Assembly (NCBI GenBank): GCA_005656395.1
Contig: SRSI01000044.1
Location: 124,001 to 188,000, forward strand
Direction of reading: 5' to 3'
Source of the DNA: Strongyloides papillosus
Taxonomy: Eukaryota > Nematoda > Chromadorea > Rhabditida > Strongyloididae
DNA length: 64,000 bases
Under the pieces are notes generated by a model. That model ran no database searches. It saw only the letters and a program-made list of their open reading frames with translations, and was not told where the DNA came from. Positions 26,249-36,500 of the stretch are shown here, one piece after another; positions within the stretch are counted from its first letter, which is position 1, and each line of letters begins with the position of its first letter. A program made the position numbers and the translations under genes.

Positions 26249-29131
26249 ATGTCTATCAATTTATTTGCAATTCTTATCAATTTATTATTATTAACATCAT
26301 TTTGTTGGTCTTTGAATCCTATAACTCCTGAAGCTAGAATCGATTGTTATCCTGATCCTGGTGCATCTGCTGGTAATTGTGTCGCAAGAGGTTGTGTTTG
26401 GGATAACAATTACGATGAATCCCATCCAACAGTCCCATTATGTTACTATCCAGAAGGTACAGGATATCAAATTATATCACAAACTGAATCAACTGTAACA
26501 TTAAGAAAAAGTCCATCATCAATAGACAACCCATTTGGTAGCGATTTTACTGAACTTGAAGGAACATTCACAAATATTGGTAATATCGTTAAGGTTTCTA
26601 TAAAACCAGTTGGTGTTAAGAGATACACACCACCAGTACCATTTTCTCAAGAAATTGTTGATTCAAGTGATCGTTTACATTATCAATTTAATAATAATGA
26701 TAAAGGAATATTTAATTTTGTTATTAAACGTACCTCCAATCAAAGAACACTGTTTGATACCTCTATTGGTGGACTATTATTTAGTGATCAATACATACAA
26801 TTATCAGCATACCTTCCCTCTAAACGCCTTTTTGGTATTGGTGAACACATTCATCATACTCTACAACATGATTTGACTAAATATACAACATGGCCAATGT
26901 TAGCTCGTGATCAACCACCAAATTCAAAAGATCCTAATCAAAATAATTTATATGGTGTTCACCCATTTTATATGGTTGTTGAACCTGATGGTAAAGCTCA
27001 TGGTGTATTATTTTTTAATAGTAATCCACAAGAAATTTCAACTGGACCAGCTCCACATGTTATTTACAGAACTATTGGTGGTCAAATTGATATGTATGTT
27101 TTTCCAGGACCAAGTCCTCAAGAAGTCATCCAACAATATGTCTCATTTATTGGAAAACCTTTCTTACCGGCATATTGGTCACTTGGTTATCAATTATGTA
27201 GATATGGTTTTAATAATCTTCAAGAAGTTAAGGATGTCGTTAGTAATATGACATCATCAGGTATTCCATTTGATACAATAATTATTGATATTGATTACAT
27301 GGATAGATATAAGGACTTTACTATTGGTGATAAATTTTCAGGATTAACTTCTTTTGCTGATGATCTCCACAATAAAGACATGCGTTTAACCTTAATTTGG
27401 GATCCTGCTATAGAAGTTGATTATGATACCTTTAAGAGAGGATTATTGTCAGGAGCTAAATTTATTGAATGGAGTGATTTTTCACTAGTTCCAAAAGGCA
27501 TTCAAGATTTATATCCATTAGCTGAAAACACCAAAGTCATGTTAGGAGTCGTCTGGCCAGATAAACACACAGCATTCCCTGATTTTCTTGATATTACAAA
27601 TAATACGAGAGACTGGTGGGTTGATGAATTTAAAAGTTTCCATGAAAAAGTTAAGTTTGATGGCATATGGATTGATATGAATGAACCATCCTCTTTCGGA
27701 ACTAATGAAGATCATCCGTGGTATTTTGATAATCCAGATCACCCTAATATTACTTCATTAAAATGTATGGTTAAAGGAATTGATACAAAACTTGAAACAC
27801 CACCATATGCTACGCAATCTGTCTACCAATGGGGTGATAATTCTTATTTATCAACAAAAACATTATGTATGAGTGCTGTAACAATGAATGGGACACAAAC
27901 ATTCTATAATACTAAGAATCTTTATGGATGGTCAGAGACAGTTGCTACAAAACATGCTTTACATGAATCAACAGGTAAAAGAGGTACAGTTATCTCAAGA
28001 TCAACATTTCCAAGCTCCGGGAAGTATGGTGGACATTGGCTTGGTGATAACACAGCTCGTTGGGAGGATCTTCAAACATCATTAATTGGAGTCCAAGAAT
28101 TTAATATGTTTGGTATTCCATATGTTGGTTCTGATGTTTGTGGTTTTGTTGGTTCTACAAATGAAGAGTTGTGCTTGAGATGGCAACAAGCTGGTTCATT
28201 CCACTCTTTCTTCAGAAATCATAACAATAATGGTGAACAAGCACAATGGCCATATTTATGGCCATCTGTTGAAGCAGCTACAATAAAAGCCAACACCTTT
28301 AGATATAGACATCTACCATACCTCTTTACACTTCATTTTGAGGCATCTCGTTCTGGAACTCCAGTTATTAAGCCAGTATTCTTTGACTACGTCGATGATT
28401 CAAATACTTTTGATTTAAGTCACCAATTTCTTTGGGGGTCAGCTTTTATAGTAGCTCCAGTTACTGGATTAGGAGTAAAAAGTCAAGTAGTTTACTTACC
28501 CGATTCTCAAGATGGCTGGTACTCAGTTTATGATTACAATTATGGCGTTAATATGTCTTCAGGATTTAGAACATACCCAGCATTGTTAACATACAATTCT
28601 CCAACATTCATTGCTGGTGGCCATATTGTTCCAAGACAAGTACCTGCAACAACAACTGGTGCTTCCAGAAAAAATCCAACAGAACTTTTGATTGCTCTTT
28701 CCCAATCAATGAAAAATGCAAGTGGTTCTGTCGTTTGGGATGATGGTGAAACTATTATGATGGATGTTAATAAGCATGATTACACAGAACTTGTCTTTAA
28801 TTTCAATACATCTACAACTAGATCTGTTTTAATGATAAGACAAAAGAAATTTTCAATATCTTCAAGTCCAATGCCACTGAAGGCAATTGAGATCTTTGGT
28901 CTTCCATACTATCCAGACATATCTAGTGTTAAAGCAAATGGAATAAGTGTTTCTATTGATAAAAGTAAAAGTATATATTCACCATTTACTGAGGTGTTTA
29001 CACTTGTAGGAACAGATAATATTCTTGATTACACAAAATTATCCTTCCCAGTAGAATTAACTTGGAACCATGTGACAAATGATTATATGTCATATAAACA
29101 ATATTTAACAGAATCTAATCGTATATTTTAA
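26249..29131 (+). CDS. GH31 family alpha-glucosidase, secreted (960 aa)
   Basis: Retaining glycoside hydrolase that removes terminal alpha-linked glucose from maltose- or starch-like glycans, related to acid alpha-glucosidase, maltase-glucoamylase and C. elegans aagr genes. The gene is one uninterrupted exon. The true start is the ATG at 26249; the open frame extends upstream only by non-ATG codons after a trans-splice-like acceptor at 26204. Order: signal peptide (MSINLFAILINLLLLTSFC), P-type trefoil domain (RIDCYPDPGAS to CVWD to VPLCYYP, about 27-70), N-terminal beta-sandwich, then the (beta/alpha)8 barrel with nucleophile Asp in WIDMNEPSS (about 476) and acid/base Asp in HWLGDN (about 600), then C-terminal beta domains. 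It is secreted or lysosomal with no C-terminal anchor. A paralogue lies at 50660-53575. Confidence 0.95.
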   Translation: MSINLFAILINLLLLTSFCWSLNPITPEARIDCYPDPGASAGNCVARGCVWDNNYDESHPTVPLCYYPEGTGYQIISQTESTVTLRKSPSSIDNPFGSDFTELEGTFTNIGNIVKVSIKPVGVKRYTPPVPFSQEIVDSSDRLHYQFNNNDKGIFNFVIKRTSNQRTLFDTSIGGLLFSDQYIQLSAYLPSKRLFGIGEHIHHTLQHDLTKYTTWPMLARDQPPNSKDPNQNNLYGVHPFYMVVEPDGKAHGVLFFNSNPQEISTGPAPHVIYRTIGGQIDMYVFPGPSPQEVIQQYVSFIGKPFLPAYWSLGYQLCRYGFNNLQEVKDVVSNMTSSGIPFDTIIIDIDYMDRYKDFTIGDKFSGLTSFADDLHNKDMRLTLIWDPAIEVDYDTFKRGLLSGAKFIEWSDFSLVPKGIQDLYPLAENTKVMLGVVWPDKHTAFPDFLDITNNTRDWWVDEFKSFHEKVKFDGIWIDMNEPSSFGTNEDHPWYFDNPDHPNITSLKCMVKGIDTKLETPPYATQSVYQWGDNSYLSTKTLCMSAVTMNGTQTFYNTKNLYGWSETVATKHALHESTGKRGTVISRSTFPSSGKYGGHWLGDNTARWEDLQTSLIGVQEFNMFGIPYVGSDVCGFVGSTNEELCLRWQQAGSFHSFFRNHNNNGEQAQWPYLWPSVEAATIKANTFRYRHLPYLFTLHFEASRSGTPVIKPVFFDYVDDSNTFDLSHQFLWGSAFIVAPVTGLGVKSQVVYLPDSQDGWYSVYDYNYGVNMSSGFRTYPALLTYNSPTFIAGGHIVPRQVPATTTGASRKNPTELLIALSQSMKNASGSVVWDDGETIMMDVNKHDYTELVFNFNTSTTRSVLMIRQKKFSISSSPMPLKAIEIFGLPYYPDISSVKANGISVSIDKSKSIYSPFTEVFTLVGTDNILDYTKLSFPVELTWNHVTNDYMSYKQYLTESNRIF

Positions 29132-29297
29132 ATGATTTTATTATAGATATTATTTAATATAATATATGCAAAGATAAAAGATAAACTAATTTTTTATAAG
29201 ATGTATTGTTTCTTTTTTTTGTAAAATAAAAAAATTTGCTATCAAAAATTGAGATTAATAAGATCTTTTTTTAATAAAAAAAATTTAATCATTGACC

Positions 29298-32200
29298 TCA
29301 TCTTTTACTTCCTAGTAAAGAAACTTTCTCTGGACTTGTGAATAATCTTTTCAATGCTATTTGATAATCTCTATTAAAAACAGTATAAATAATAGGATTC
29401 ATTGCTGAGTTTGAGTAACCTAACCATGTAATAAACATTTCGATATGTGGATTAATTGTGCAAGTCTTACAAAATTGTATCACAACATACATAATAAAAA
29501 ATGGTGTCCAACATATTGTGAAACATCCTAAAATAATACCAAGAACCTTGACACCACGACGTTCTTTAGCAGCTGATATTGCTTTTGGTTTGGTTCTCAA
29601 ACTATTCCTTATGCCACTCATACCTTTCTCCCGACGTATATGACGTTTGTGAATTTTTTCATATACCATACTAGTTAACTCTGTACTATTTCTCCTTTCT
29701 TTAACTAAACCTTTTGAATTACTTTCAAATACCACTTGTTTATCATTATTTTTTTTCTTCTTTTTTCTTGGTCCTGATGGGACACGATTTAACAATTTAT
29801 CACTAATATTATTTTTTGTACATTTAACTATTGATGATCTTTTCGATAATATTGAATTTTTGTTTTTATCATCAACGTTCTTATTATGTATTACGACATA
29901 CCCCAATTTTTCTTTATCATTATCGAAAAATTTATTTTTAACTCCATTCTCCTTCTATTATTATTATGGTTATTTAAATAATTTTTATCAAAAACTTACA
30001 ATTTCCTTTCTTTCTATAGTAACATCTTCAAGATTACTATTACCGATAATTTTTGTACTATCATTTTCTAATAATGAATTCAAAGATGAGTTTACATTTT
30101 TTCCATTTTCCTTATTTATATTGTGTATATTAATATCATTATATAATTCTGTCTCTATTTGTTTGTAATTATCATTCAACTCAAGTTCATCCCTTAAAAT
30201 GTCTTCTAACTCCTCATTAACCACATCTTCATCTTCCTCAATAATTATATCATTCACCGGTTTTGAACTAATATGATTTATTGATTTATTCTCACAATTT
30301 GATGTTAGCATTGTTGATGATGTATTACTATATTTGTGGCGTGAATTACTTGCTGTAATATTTATGTAATTATTAAAAAATATTAAATATTGTGTTGTTT
30401 AAAAATAAATGTCGTGTTTTTTTATATATCCAAGTTTTAATATATTTTAATAAAAAATGACGGGAAAATTAATTCTGTATTTTCCTTTGAGCTATACACA
30501 CAGAAAAAAATGGGAAAAATTTTGACATTGTTACATAAAATGCATAAAAAGTTTCCACCTGTTAAAAAAATCAACATTTATTCAAATTTTAAAATTATCA
30601 AGCGACAGAAAAATGTTTTAAACGATGAAAAATGTTAGGTTGTCGCAAAATTTTGCTGTTTTTTTAAAAAATTACATATGTTTTATATTTTAAGTAATGT
30701 AACTTTTATTTAATCTTAATGTTTGTGATATAATGCTAATCCTAGGATCTATTTTTTTCTAATATACATGAAATACGTTGTTAGAATTCAATTTCGTGTA
30801 AAGTTGTTGAGTTTTAACAAAAATCATTATCCTAAACAATTTACTAGCAACAATAAATATAAAAATTTATAGTAAAAAAAACAAAAAGCTAAAAATTTTT
30901 ATTTAACCACACAAAGCATTAATAACTTAAAATATTATTTTAGTATATGTTCTTATATTAATTCTAAATATGTAGAAGATATTTTTTACTATAGATAAAA
31001 ATCCGTATAATTTCATAATTTTTCATAGATTTAATTTTTGAGTATAGTCATTAAAGTCAATAAAGAAATTTTCAGCCTTCAGAAGGGTGTTATTTTATAA
31101 TAAAAATTGTAACTTATAATAACTCAAACTATTAAAACATATTAGTAAAAATATTATGGCATGCTCAGAATTGCTTTTTGTAAAAGCATTTATAATCTTA
31201 CATAAAATTCTAATCTTATATTTAAAAAAGTATTTGTAGAAGACAATCTAAGCTTTAAAATAACAATAATATAATAAAAAATAGAAACTTATTTTAAAAA
31301 CTACTTCATTATGGCTTTAATTTTTATGTACAATATAATTGCGATAAAATTAGTCGCAAATTAAGAAAATTCAAATTTTTTTAGATGGGAAAAATTCGTT
31401 ACATTTTACACAAAAATGCTTCCCATTTTTTTTTGTGTGTGCACAACCTTAAAACAAAAGATATGTATATTAAAGTATTATAAAAAGAAGGGTTCATATA
31501 ACCTAACTGAGGTTAGAAATATTAAGTATATGAACTAAAGTAAAAAATAATCCTTAATAGTAAAAATGACCTATATATGGGTAGTGTTATTACTTATGAT
31601 GAAAAATAGATCATGTTCAACAATTATAAAAGATACTCTCCGATATTTGAGTAGAGTACTAAAAAGTCCCTCTAAATCAGATAGCTTAGAATAATAAGCT
31701 ATCATATAGTTTTGGGATTTTAGAGGCTAGAGCTTCTTTCCAAATAAAATTAATAAGCTTTGCCTCATTAGCACAAAATATTGGTTCTAATAGCCATTAT
31801 ATAGTATAAAGATATGAATTTATAGTATCTCATAACACTTTAATCCTATTTGTTATAAGAACGACATTTATTTTTAAACAACTTCATATTTCATTTACAA
31901 TTAGATTCATCCTCCTCCTCTTCATCTTCTTTAGCAAATTCATCACTCGTTGGAAGGACATGTGATATTTCATGTAAAATAGTTGATTCAATATGTTTTT
32001 TAATAACCTATAATTTAATGATTATAAATATATTAAGGAATGTCAAAAAATTATTCATATATGAAGCCAAAAAGTACTCTTCTATTCCTTTAAACAAACA
32101 CTATAAACTTAATAATACAAAAAATATAACAAATTGATATAAATATATATTTACATATCCTTACTATTGATATTTTTGTGCATTATTAGTTTAATGTTTT

Positions 32201-33527
32201 ATTTTTTATTAGTAATGACTACCAAACATTTACATATAACAATATTAATAATAAAACAGACATCTCAAGAACAGAAACACGTCAATTTTTATGATAAAAT
32301 TTTTTTTACTATATCTTTTTTCCTATACTACAATTGTTACAGTATAGTGCAAAAAAAAGTACAGTATCAGTAGATATATATTGTTAAACTAGTGTTAGTT
32401 TAAGAATGAAAATTATTATATTAAGATATTAAATAAAAAAACCTTACATGTGATGATACAGCCAGCTAAAAATTAAGATGTAACATAAAATTTTGTTGCA
32501 TTAGCAAATAGTAATAAAAAAATAAATTAGAACTTGTTTTATAATGTGCATTTTAGTAATATATATATATATATAAGTTACATCAAATTTTTTAATTTTA
32601 CTTGTTAATATCTTTTTTTGAACCCCAATTTTATTTTTTCCATAAAACTTTTTGCATGACAATATAGCGTCATTTAATTTACATTACCAAATAAGTATTT
32701 TTTTTATAAATATTAAAATGTGTTAAAAAGAATAACAAATTTCTACCTCTCTTTTCAAAATATTTATTTCTATTATTAAAAAAAGCTTACCTTTTGCCTA
32801 TAAATTTGCCTTTGACGGTGTTTTGCAAATGCTCGATAAATTTTAAAATAAACAAAAAACATTACTATTGTTGGAATAAAAAATGAACCCGTAGCACTAT
32901 AAATTGTGTAACTTGGAAGATCGAGAAAGTCACAAACAGCTTTACTATTAATAATCCTATAGTTACCATGATTTGCCATTTGTTTCCATCCAAGTAAGGG
33001 TGCTAAAGATATTATTGAGGAGAATATCCAAACAGAAATAATCATATAAAAGGCTGTTTTTTTATTTCTCTTTTGCATATAAGCGACAGGTGATGTTATG
33101 GCCCAGTAACGATCCAAACCAACTATTGATAAATTCCATATTGATGCTGTACAACATAAAATGTCTGCTAAAAAATAATTATAATAAATACTTGAATTTT
33201 ATAAATACAAAATTTACCTGATACAAAGATAACACATAAACTTTCAGGAAATATCCATTCTCCAGCTAAAGCATACATTGATGATAATGGTAAAACAACC
33301 ATGCTTAAGCACAAATCAGAGAATGCTAAATTTCCAACCAACAAATTTGGGACTGTTTGAAGTCGTGGATTTTTGTATAAGACTATAAATACTAAAGAAT
33401 TAGCAATAATCGTCCAAAGGACCAATAAAAATAATGCTAATCCCTTAAAAGCAGTGAAAATTGTCCCATTCTCATCTGTGATGATAGTTCCATCAGATAA
33501 TGGTGATTCCATTGTAAAATTCTTCAT
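29298..33527 (-). CDS. Aminergic G protein-coupled receptor (601 aa; octopamine/tyramine-like candidate)
   Basis: Class A seven-helix receptor for a biogenic amine. Exons on the minus strand are 33527-33218, 33167-32791, 32007-31899, 30352-30000 and 29954-29298. Exons 1 and 2 carry helices 1-5, exons 3 and 4 and the start of exon 5 the third intracellular loop, and the rest of exon 5 helices 6 and 7. The amine-binding Asp (ADILCCTASIWNLS, about 105), the DRYWAITSPVAY motif, FTICWTPFF in helix 6 and NPIIYTVFNRDY in helix 7 are present. The third intracellular loop is very long (about residues 225-510), acidic first (KEDEEEEDES, IIIEEDEDVVNEE) and basic later. The short C-tail fits Gi- or Gq-type amine receptors. 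The helix 2-5 region most recalls the nematode octopamine receptor OCTR-1, from memory, so no symbol is given. The preferred start is the ATG at 33527; the frame is open upstream to a TTTATCAG acceptor. Confidence 0.9.
30493..31444. mobile_element. Candidate non-autonomous DNA transposon with terminal inverted repeats
   Basis: The left end (CACACAGAAAAAAATGGGAA from 30497) and the inverted right end (CACACACAAAAAAAAATGGG read on the minus strand from about 31441) match. The similarity continues imperfectly for roughly 70-90 bp inward, including GTTACAT/ATGTAAC and TTTCCACC/TTCCCATC blocks. The interior of about 800 bp has no open frame, so it would depend on an outside transposase. I could not define a clear target-site duplication, so the exact ends and the superfamily are open. 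Confidence 0.5.
31490..31890. repeat. Dispersed repeat, copy 2
   Basis: Same orientation as the copy at 25220-25610. It starts with a CATATAACCTAACTGAGGTTAG block and ends with GACATTTATTTTTAAACAAC, about 10 bases before GPCR exon 3 on the plus-strand map. It is diverged and non-coding. Confidence 0.6.
32008..32790 (-). other. GPCR intron 2
   Basis: 783-nt intron starting GTAAGC and ending ATTATAG. It holds a short AT dinucleotide run (about 32562-32575). An open frame at 32167-32373 on the other strand is low-complexity. I see nothing else in it. Confidence 0.55.
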
Positions 33528-33559
33528 GTATACAAAAATAGATATATTTTTCACTGATA

Positions 33560-36500
33560 AATAATAATTATTTTTTTTATTTTATACTTTTTTTATAAAA
33601 AAAAGCTTGAAAAATACTTTCTTGTTAATTTCTGTATTATAAATGATACAATTTGATTAAAAAAATATTTTATCCTTTTAAATGTGTAGATATTATTTTA
33701 CTAGTAATTGAAATCATAATAACATTAGTTAATTATCTTTAACAAATGTTATGTATATAATCCTTTTTATATGTGATTTCTGTAATAGAAAATAATAACA
33801 AATAATTATAGTTAACTGACAATTATAAAATATAACAAAGTTTTTATAAAACATAAAAAATAAAAAAAATTATATAGTTTTATATCATTAAATACAAAAT
33901 AAAAGTAAGACTTTCTTTTGTATTATGAAAAGTTAAGGCTTCCTGTTAATCAAAAAATTAAATTGTTGAGGATGGGGTAGGAAGAAAAGAAAAACATTAA
34001 AAATAATCGCTTTTATCTTATTCTCATTATTTATAAGTAAAATTATTTTAATTTTTTATCATTTTATAGAGTGTTAGTTATTAAATATTTTGAAAGATAA
34101 GATAGTTTCTTATTTAAATTACATAATTGATAAAAGGGAGGTAATTTTAGGGTGAAAATTTTTAAAAACAAAAATCATTTGATGCATTTATAATGAATTA
34201 TAGTTAATTGTCCCCTTGTTATATACACATGTGTATAATGTTTAAATGATTGATAATTTTATTTTTGAAACTTTTTAAAATAATGATTTAAAGGCACTTT
34301 TCTGAAGAGAACTTTTTAATTACATTATACGAAATTAAATAGTTTTAATGATAAAAAACAAACTAAGAAGTAAAGTGTTTTTTAAATGATGAAATGTTCT
34401 CTTTGGCTATATATTTTTATTATAAAAAAATGTTTCTTGTAAAAAGGATTGGAATATAAGAGTAAAAAATTAATTTGCATCTCAATATTAATATTTTCAT
34501 AACTTAAAAGATTCCTGTTATTATATTTTTCTAATATATACAATAGATGATATATTCATCACATCGATACACTTAAAAATTATTTCAAACGTTTTATTAA
34601 TAAAAAGTACTCATTAGATGGGAACATTTGTTTTTAGTGAATGAGGATAAAAGGGCAATATAGTTTAACAATAAAAAAATTTATCTATACACCTAAATAA
34701 GTAAAAACAAGATATATATTTTTGTTTAAAATTTTAATTAAATAAGATATTAATTTTTTTTATCACTAGATAAAATAAAAATTTTTATTAATTTAAAAAC
34801 TGTTATTTTTATTACACCATAAAATGAAAATTTGTATCAAAAAGAAAAAAATTATTTTAGTGTTAAAATAAAATAGCAAACAATTTAATTTTCTCTCAAA
34901 GATCTTTAAATATTGAAAATTTCGTTAGAAGAGGAGAGATAAAGTGAAGTTTAATTTTCAAATTGAATACTTTGATATAATAAGTCTAAATTTAGGATAT
35001 ATCTTCAATAAAGATAATAGATTTTTTTGCTTTTTTTTGTTTAAAGATTAAAAATTATTTAAAATTATGAAGAAAAAAGTACATCCGATTAGGATTTGTT
35101 GAGATTAGAAATTAATATAAATAAAATATTGATCTTTGAAAGATTAAAAAATAATTATGTCAACTAAAAATTGATAATTTGATAAAAATATATAAGTATC
35201 CTTTATTTTTAAAAGAGTATAAAACGAGGAGGAAAGGATTTTGTATCAAAACCTATGTATGAAAATGATTTAAAGTTTTTATATTCTCTGAAATATGTTT
35301 TATTTATTATATAGTTAACTTTTTTATCTATATCAATTAAATTGTAACCGAAGTAGGAGAGATTTGTTATATAAAACCAATTATCAAATGAGGGAAGAAA
35401 AATTTATCCTTTTTAAAAATAAAATTAGCCTATAATTTTACAAAGTTTCTCTATTATAAAATGGCAATTATAAATATATTTTAAACTGAAGGGGTGTTAT
35501 AATATATTAAATATAATGGTGGTATAAAAATTTTAAAACAAAAAAGAGAGGAAGAAAGGAATATGGTAATTAATATAGAAAATAAAATCAATGTCTTAAA
35601 ATTTTTCTTTATAATAAGCATTAAAAGAGTTTTTATGTATCTAATCACACTAAATATTGGATGAGGAAAAATAAAGAGAAAGGTGAAAAAAAAGAATTGT
35701 TGGTTATGTGCCAAAAATAATTTATGAAAAATGACATTGACATAAACATCTTAATATTAAAAGATATACTAGAAAAAGATTAAGTAAGTGAACTCATATT
35801 AGTAATGCTTAATTGAAGAAGCATATATAAATAAAGTTTTTAAAATGAAAATAAAAAAAAATTGTGTATGATTGGCAAATTTTTAAATTTATTTTGTCAA
35901 AATATTAGTATTAATATTCTATATTTAAAATAAACTTCTATTTAATACGTTCTATTTTTTATGTATATGTATTTTTATAAAAAAAATTAAACAACAAAAA
36001 AAGCATTTTTATAAGTTTTCATAAAATTATGTCAAAACAAGTGCATGATTTTCAATATAATATTAAATTTTTTTTTCATACATGAGGTTTATATTAATTA
36101 TACTTTCAATAGGGCGTATGGGAATTTGAAAAAAAATTCAATCATTTATAAGGACATATTCATAAATATTCTGGAAATTACGCATCAGCAAATGTGTATG
36201 GAATTTTAATATAAACTTCTATTTATCGAAATGAAACCTTATACTAAAATTCAATAAAAGGAATACCTTAAGTATTCTCCATTAATAAAACAAAATTTTC
36301 ACTAAAAATTTAATTCATGATTTGTTTAGCATCACTAAACATATTATTTAAATCGTTTTTTATTTATCTTACATTTTATTAATTTTGAAATATAAATTGA
36401 TTAAACTAAAAAAAATTTCTTATTTGTTTTTATATTTAAATAAAAATAGGAAATAGTTTTATTAATAAGAAAAGCGTGAAAATTTAGTTTATAATTTCAT

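Larger units (their letters stand above)
30353..31898 (-). other. GPCR intron 3, filled by repeats
   Basis: A 1546-nt intron in the third-intracellular-loop region, much longer than the other introns of this gene. It contains the inverted-repeat element at about 30493-31444 and dispersed repeat copy 2 at about 31490-31890, which almost touches the donor site of exon 3. Little of the intron is left unexplained, so insertion of mobile elements probably caused its length. Confidence 0.6.

Noticed and set aside
32562..32575. AT dinucleotide run
   Set aside because: Ordinary microsatellite in an A+T-rich intron.
33528..33554. Upstream extension of the GPCR first exon
   Set aside because: The extension opens with GTG; the first ATG in frame is at 33527.
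34185..34205. AAATGCATC (minus strand) resembling the miR-232 seed
   Set aside because: No complementary arm nearby, unlike the two hairpins at 61.2-61.4 kb.
35481..35714. 77-codon minus-strand frame in the 33.6-39.4 kb gap
   Set aside because: Dominated by Phe, Ile, Leu and Ser as expected of translated A+T runs; no start context, no exon signals.
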